Shown here: one piece after another, positions 4,422 to 5,542 of the stretch | Position numbering within the stretch: the stretch's first letter is position 1 | Layout of the letters: every line of letters begins with the position of its first letter | DNA from: Candidatus Thorarchaeota archaeon | Lineage (GTDB): Archaea > Asgardarchaeota > Thorarchaeia > Thorarchaeales > Thorarchaeaceae | NCBI GenBank assembly: GCA_016839345.1 | Contig: JAEOUL010000112.1 | Location: 1 to 5,542 of the forward strand | Direction: 5' to 3' | DNA length: 5,542 bases | The notes under the pieces: generated by a model | Database searches by the model: none | What the model was told of the DNA's origin: nothing | What the model saw: the letters and a program-made list of their open reading frames with translations, nothing else | Translations under genes and position numbers: made by a program

Positions 4422-5542
4422 CTACCTCTTCCTAATCAGGAAGAGTATGAGTAGAACTACCACACCGACACCGATTCCACCAAGCAGACCAATCAATAGT
4501 GGATCTATTCCAACACCATCTGTTGGTGTAGTTGGTGTTGTAGGAGTAGTAGGTGTAGGAGTAGTCGTTGTCGTAGGTGGAGTGTACACAACATTTCCAG
4601 CTTCGAATGGGTCGCTTACAGCATCACCGAACAGACCGGGCCAGTATGAGTCTGGTGGTGCTTCTACACCCGCTTCTTCGGATGCTGGACCGTCATAGAC
4701 GAAGTCCATGTCATGAGCTCTGATCCTGTATACGTAGTTATCGATAAGGAATCCATCTGAGTCCCAGACATAGAATGTCTCTGTCAGGTTCCCAGCGAGC
4801 GCCATGAACGTTGCACCATCATCTGAACTGAGCCAGACACTGTAGAAATGCGAATCGTCAGCATTGGCATCGGTTGAGGACCATGTGAAGTTGAATCTGT
4901 CATCGCCCAGATCAATCGCTGCATTTACAGTGACATTTGGTGCGAAGAAGTTCTCGAACCTCAATCCATACTGATAGACCCAAACAACGTCAGTCTCAGT
5001 CCAGCAGGTCAGGAAGACCGCATAGGTATTGTTTCTTTCGAAGTAGTAGGTGTCATATGTTGTGTATTCTGGAACGCCTACCTCACTGTCAACGTCCACT
5101 GAAACTCTTGAGTCAATAGTCAAGACGAACTCAGAGTCAGGTCCTGGATATGCCCAGTCCCAACAGAACGCTCGGATAGCGAGGAAGCCATTCGCAGGTG
5201 CCACAAACTCACCACTCTCAACTGCACCACCACCGCCGTTGTCCACGGACAGTAATACTCCGCCTGCGACCTCATCAAGGTCGACTTCGCCATCAGCATC
5301 GGCGTCGTCCCACATGTACACATCGAATGATGGGTCTGAATTATGTTGCGCGTCAAGCTCAACATAGACATTATCGCCTACAGCAACAGCAAGAGGATCT
5401 CCCTCATTGCTCTCAGTCACCCAGACGTACAGGTCAGTTGATTCCAATGCGATTGGCCAAGCATCAGTACCTTGTGGATCTGCATAGATACCTTCGATCT
5501 CAAAGTACATACCACTCAAGAAAGCCATCCGAGTAGCTGTGA
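4422..5542 (-). CDS. Cell-surface protein with PPC-like, fibronectin-III-like and C-terminal anchor regions; N-terminus outside window
   Basis: The frame is open to the right edge. An ATG at 5528 exists, but no signal peptide follows it, so the true start is probably beyond the window. Counting from that ATG, residues about 44-140 look like a beta-sandwich of the PPC (pre-peptidase C-terminal) kind. They contain a canonical EF-hand calcium loop at 75-86. A second beta-rich segment spans about 150-195. A fibronectin-III-like domain at about 196-280 has the pattern YSVWLSSDDGATF and YVYRIRAHDMD. A Thr/Pro stalk at 316-336, a membrane helix at about 340-365 and an RKR tail anchor it, domain outside. 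Sequons for N-glycosylation occur at Asn166, 198, 213 and 247. The exposed part has no lysine and about 60 acidic residues. PPC-like and fibronectin repeats often trail secreted peptidases, but no catalytic domain is visible. Confidence 0.85.
   Translation of the reverse strand, partial: TATRMAFLSGMYFEIEGIYADPQGTDAWPIALESTDLYVWVTESNEGDPLAVAVGDNVYVELDAQHNSDPSFDVYMWDDADADGEVDLDEVAGGVLLSVDNGGGGAVESGEFVAPANGFLAIRAFCWDWAYPGPDSEFVLTIDSRVSVDVDSEVGVPEYTTYDTYYFERNNTYAVFLTCWTETDVVWVYQYGLRFENFFAPNVTVNAAIDLGDDRFNFTWSSTDANADDSHFYSVWLSSDDGATFMALAGNLTETFYVWDSDGFLIDNYVYRIRAHDMDFVYDGPASEEAGVEAPPDSYWPGLFGDAVSDPFEAGNVVYTPPTTTTTPTPTTPTTPTTPTDGVGIDPLLIGLLGGIGVGVVVLLILFLIRKR
4521..4580 (-). repeat. Low-complexity Thr/Pro stalk-coding repeat
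   Basis: About 20 codons encode almost only Thr and Pro (PTTTTTP, then TPTTPTTPT units), using ACT, ACA, ACC and CCT/CCA codons. Such stalks are commonly O-glycosylated and hold a domain off the membrane. The nucleotide repeat is prone to length variation by slippage. Confidence 0.7.

Noticed and set aside
4521..4580. Possible tandem DNA repeat or CRISPR-like array
   Set aside because: The periodicity follows Thr and Pro codons in a coding frame; there are no spacers or conserved repeat units.
4447..5536. Several plus- and minus-strand open frames across the surface-protein gene
   Set aside because: The higher GC content and repeat codons of the surface-protein gene leave long open alternate frames. 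Their Ser/Arg/His-rich products show no domain, while the chosen frame has clear modules and an anchor.

Overview
The window looks like a piece of a mesophilic archaeal chromosome, moderately AT-rich and tightly packed. Three things point to archaea. Short TATA-like boxes sit about 34-41 bases upstream of several start codons, Shine-Dalgarno sites are weak or absent, and the surface protein ends in a Thr/Pro stalk, one membrane helix and a short basic tail. A Thr/Pro stalk before a C-terminal helix and RKR-type tail, together with small DMRQ-type winged-helix regulators, is reminiscent of Asgard lineages such as Thorarchaeota. That placement is inference, because no rRNA or marker gene is present.

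Layout, left to right. (1) The 3' end of a sirtuin (+) meets a small multi-pass membrane protein (-) tail to tail, with a 4-base overlap. (2) A complete CitG/MdcB-family protein (triphosphoribosyl-dephospho-CoA synthase family, +) also meets a two-helix membrane peptide (-) tail to tail, with a 2-base gap. (3) Two tandem paralogous winged-helix DNA-binding proteins (-) follow, about 66% identical over their cores. (4) Diverging from the second regulator is a two-gene operon (+): a glyoxylate/hydroxypyruvate reductase-type 2-hydroxyacid dehydrogenase overlapping, by ATGA, a small FMN nitroreductase-family protein. (5) On the minus strand, entering from the right edge, is the C-terminal part of a large, very acidic, surface-anchored protein with an EF-hand-type loop and a fibronectin-III-like domain. 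A stem-loop and T-run terminator follows it.

How the parts may work together. The 97-base gap between the second regulator and the dehydrogenase holds two opposed TATA-like boxes and two palindromes, a typical layout for an autoregulator that also controls its divergent neighbour. A half-site of the form TTGA(G/C)TAG recurs upstream of the first regulator, in the second regulator's promoter, and after the nitroreductase stop. The two regulators share almost the same recognition helix. The most testable idea here is a small redox operon controlled by duplicated regulators through a shared operator. No mobile elements, CRISPR arrays, tRNA or rRNA genes were seen, and no gene-free stretch exceeds about 160 bases. 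I see no clear evidence of a wholly new system.
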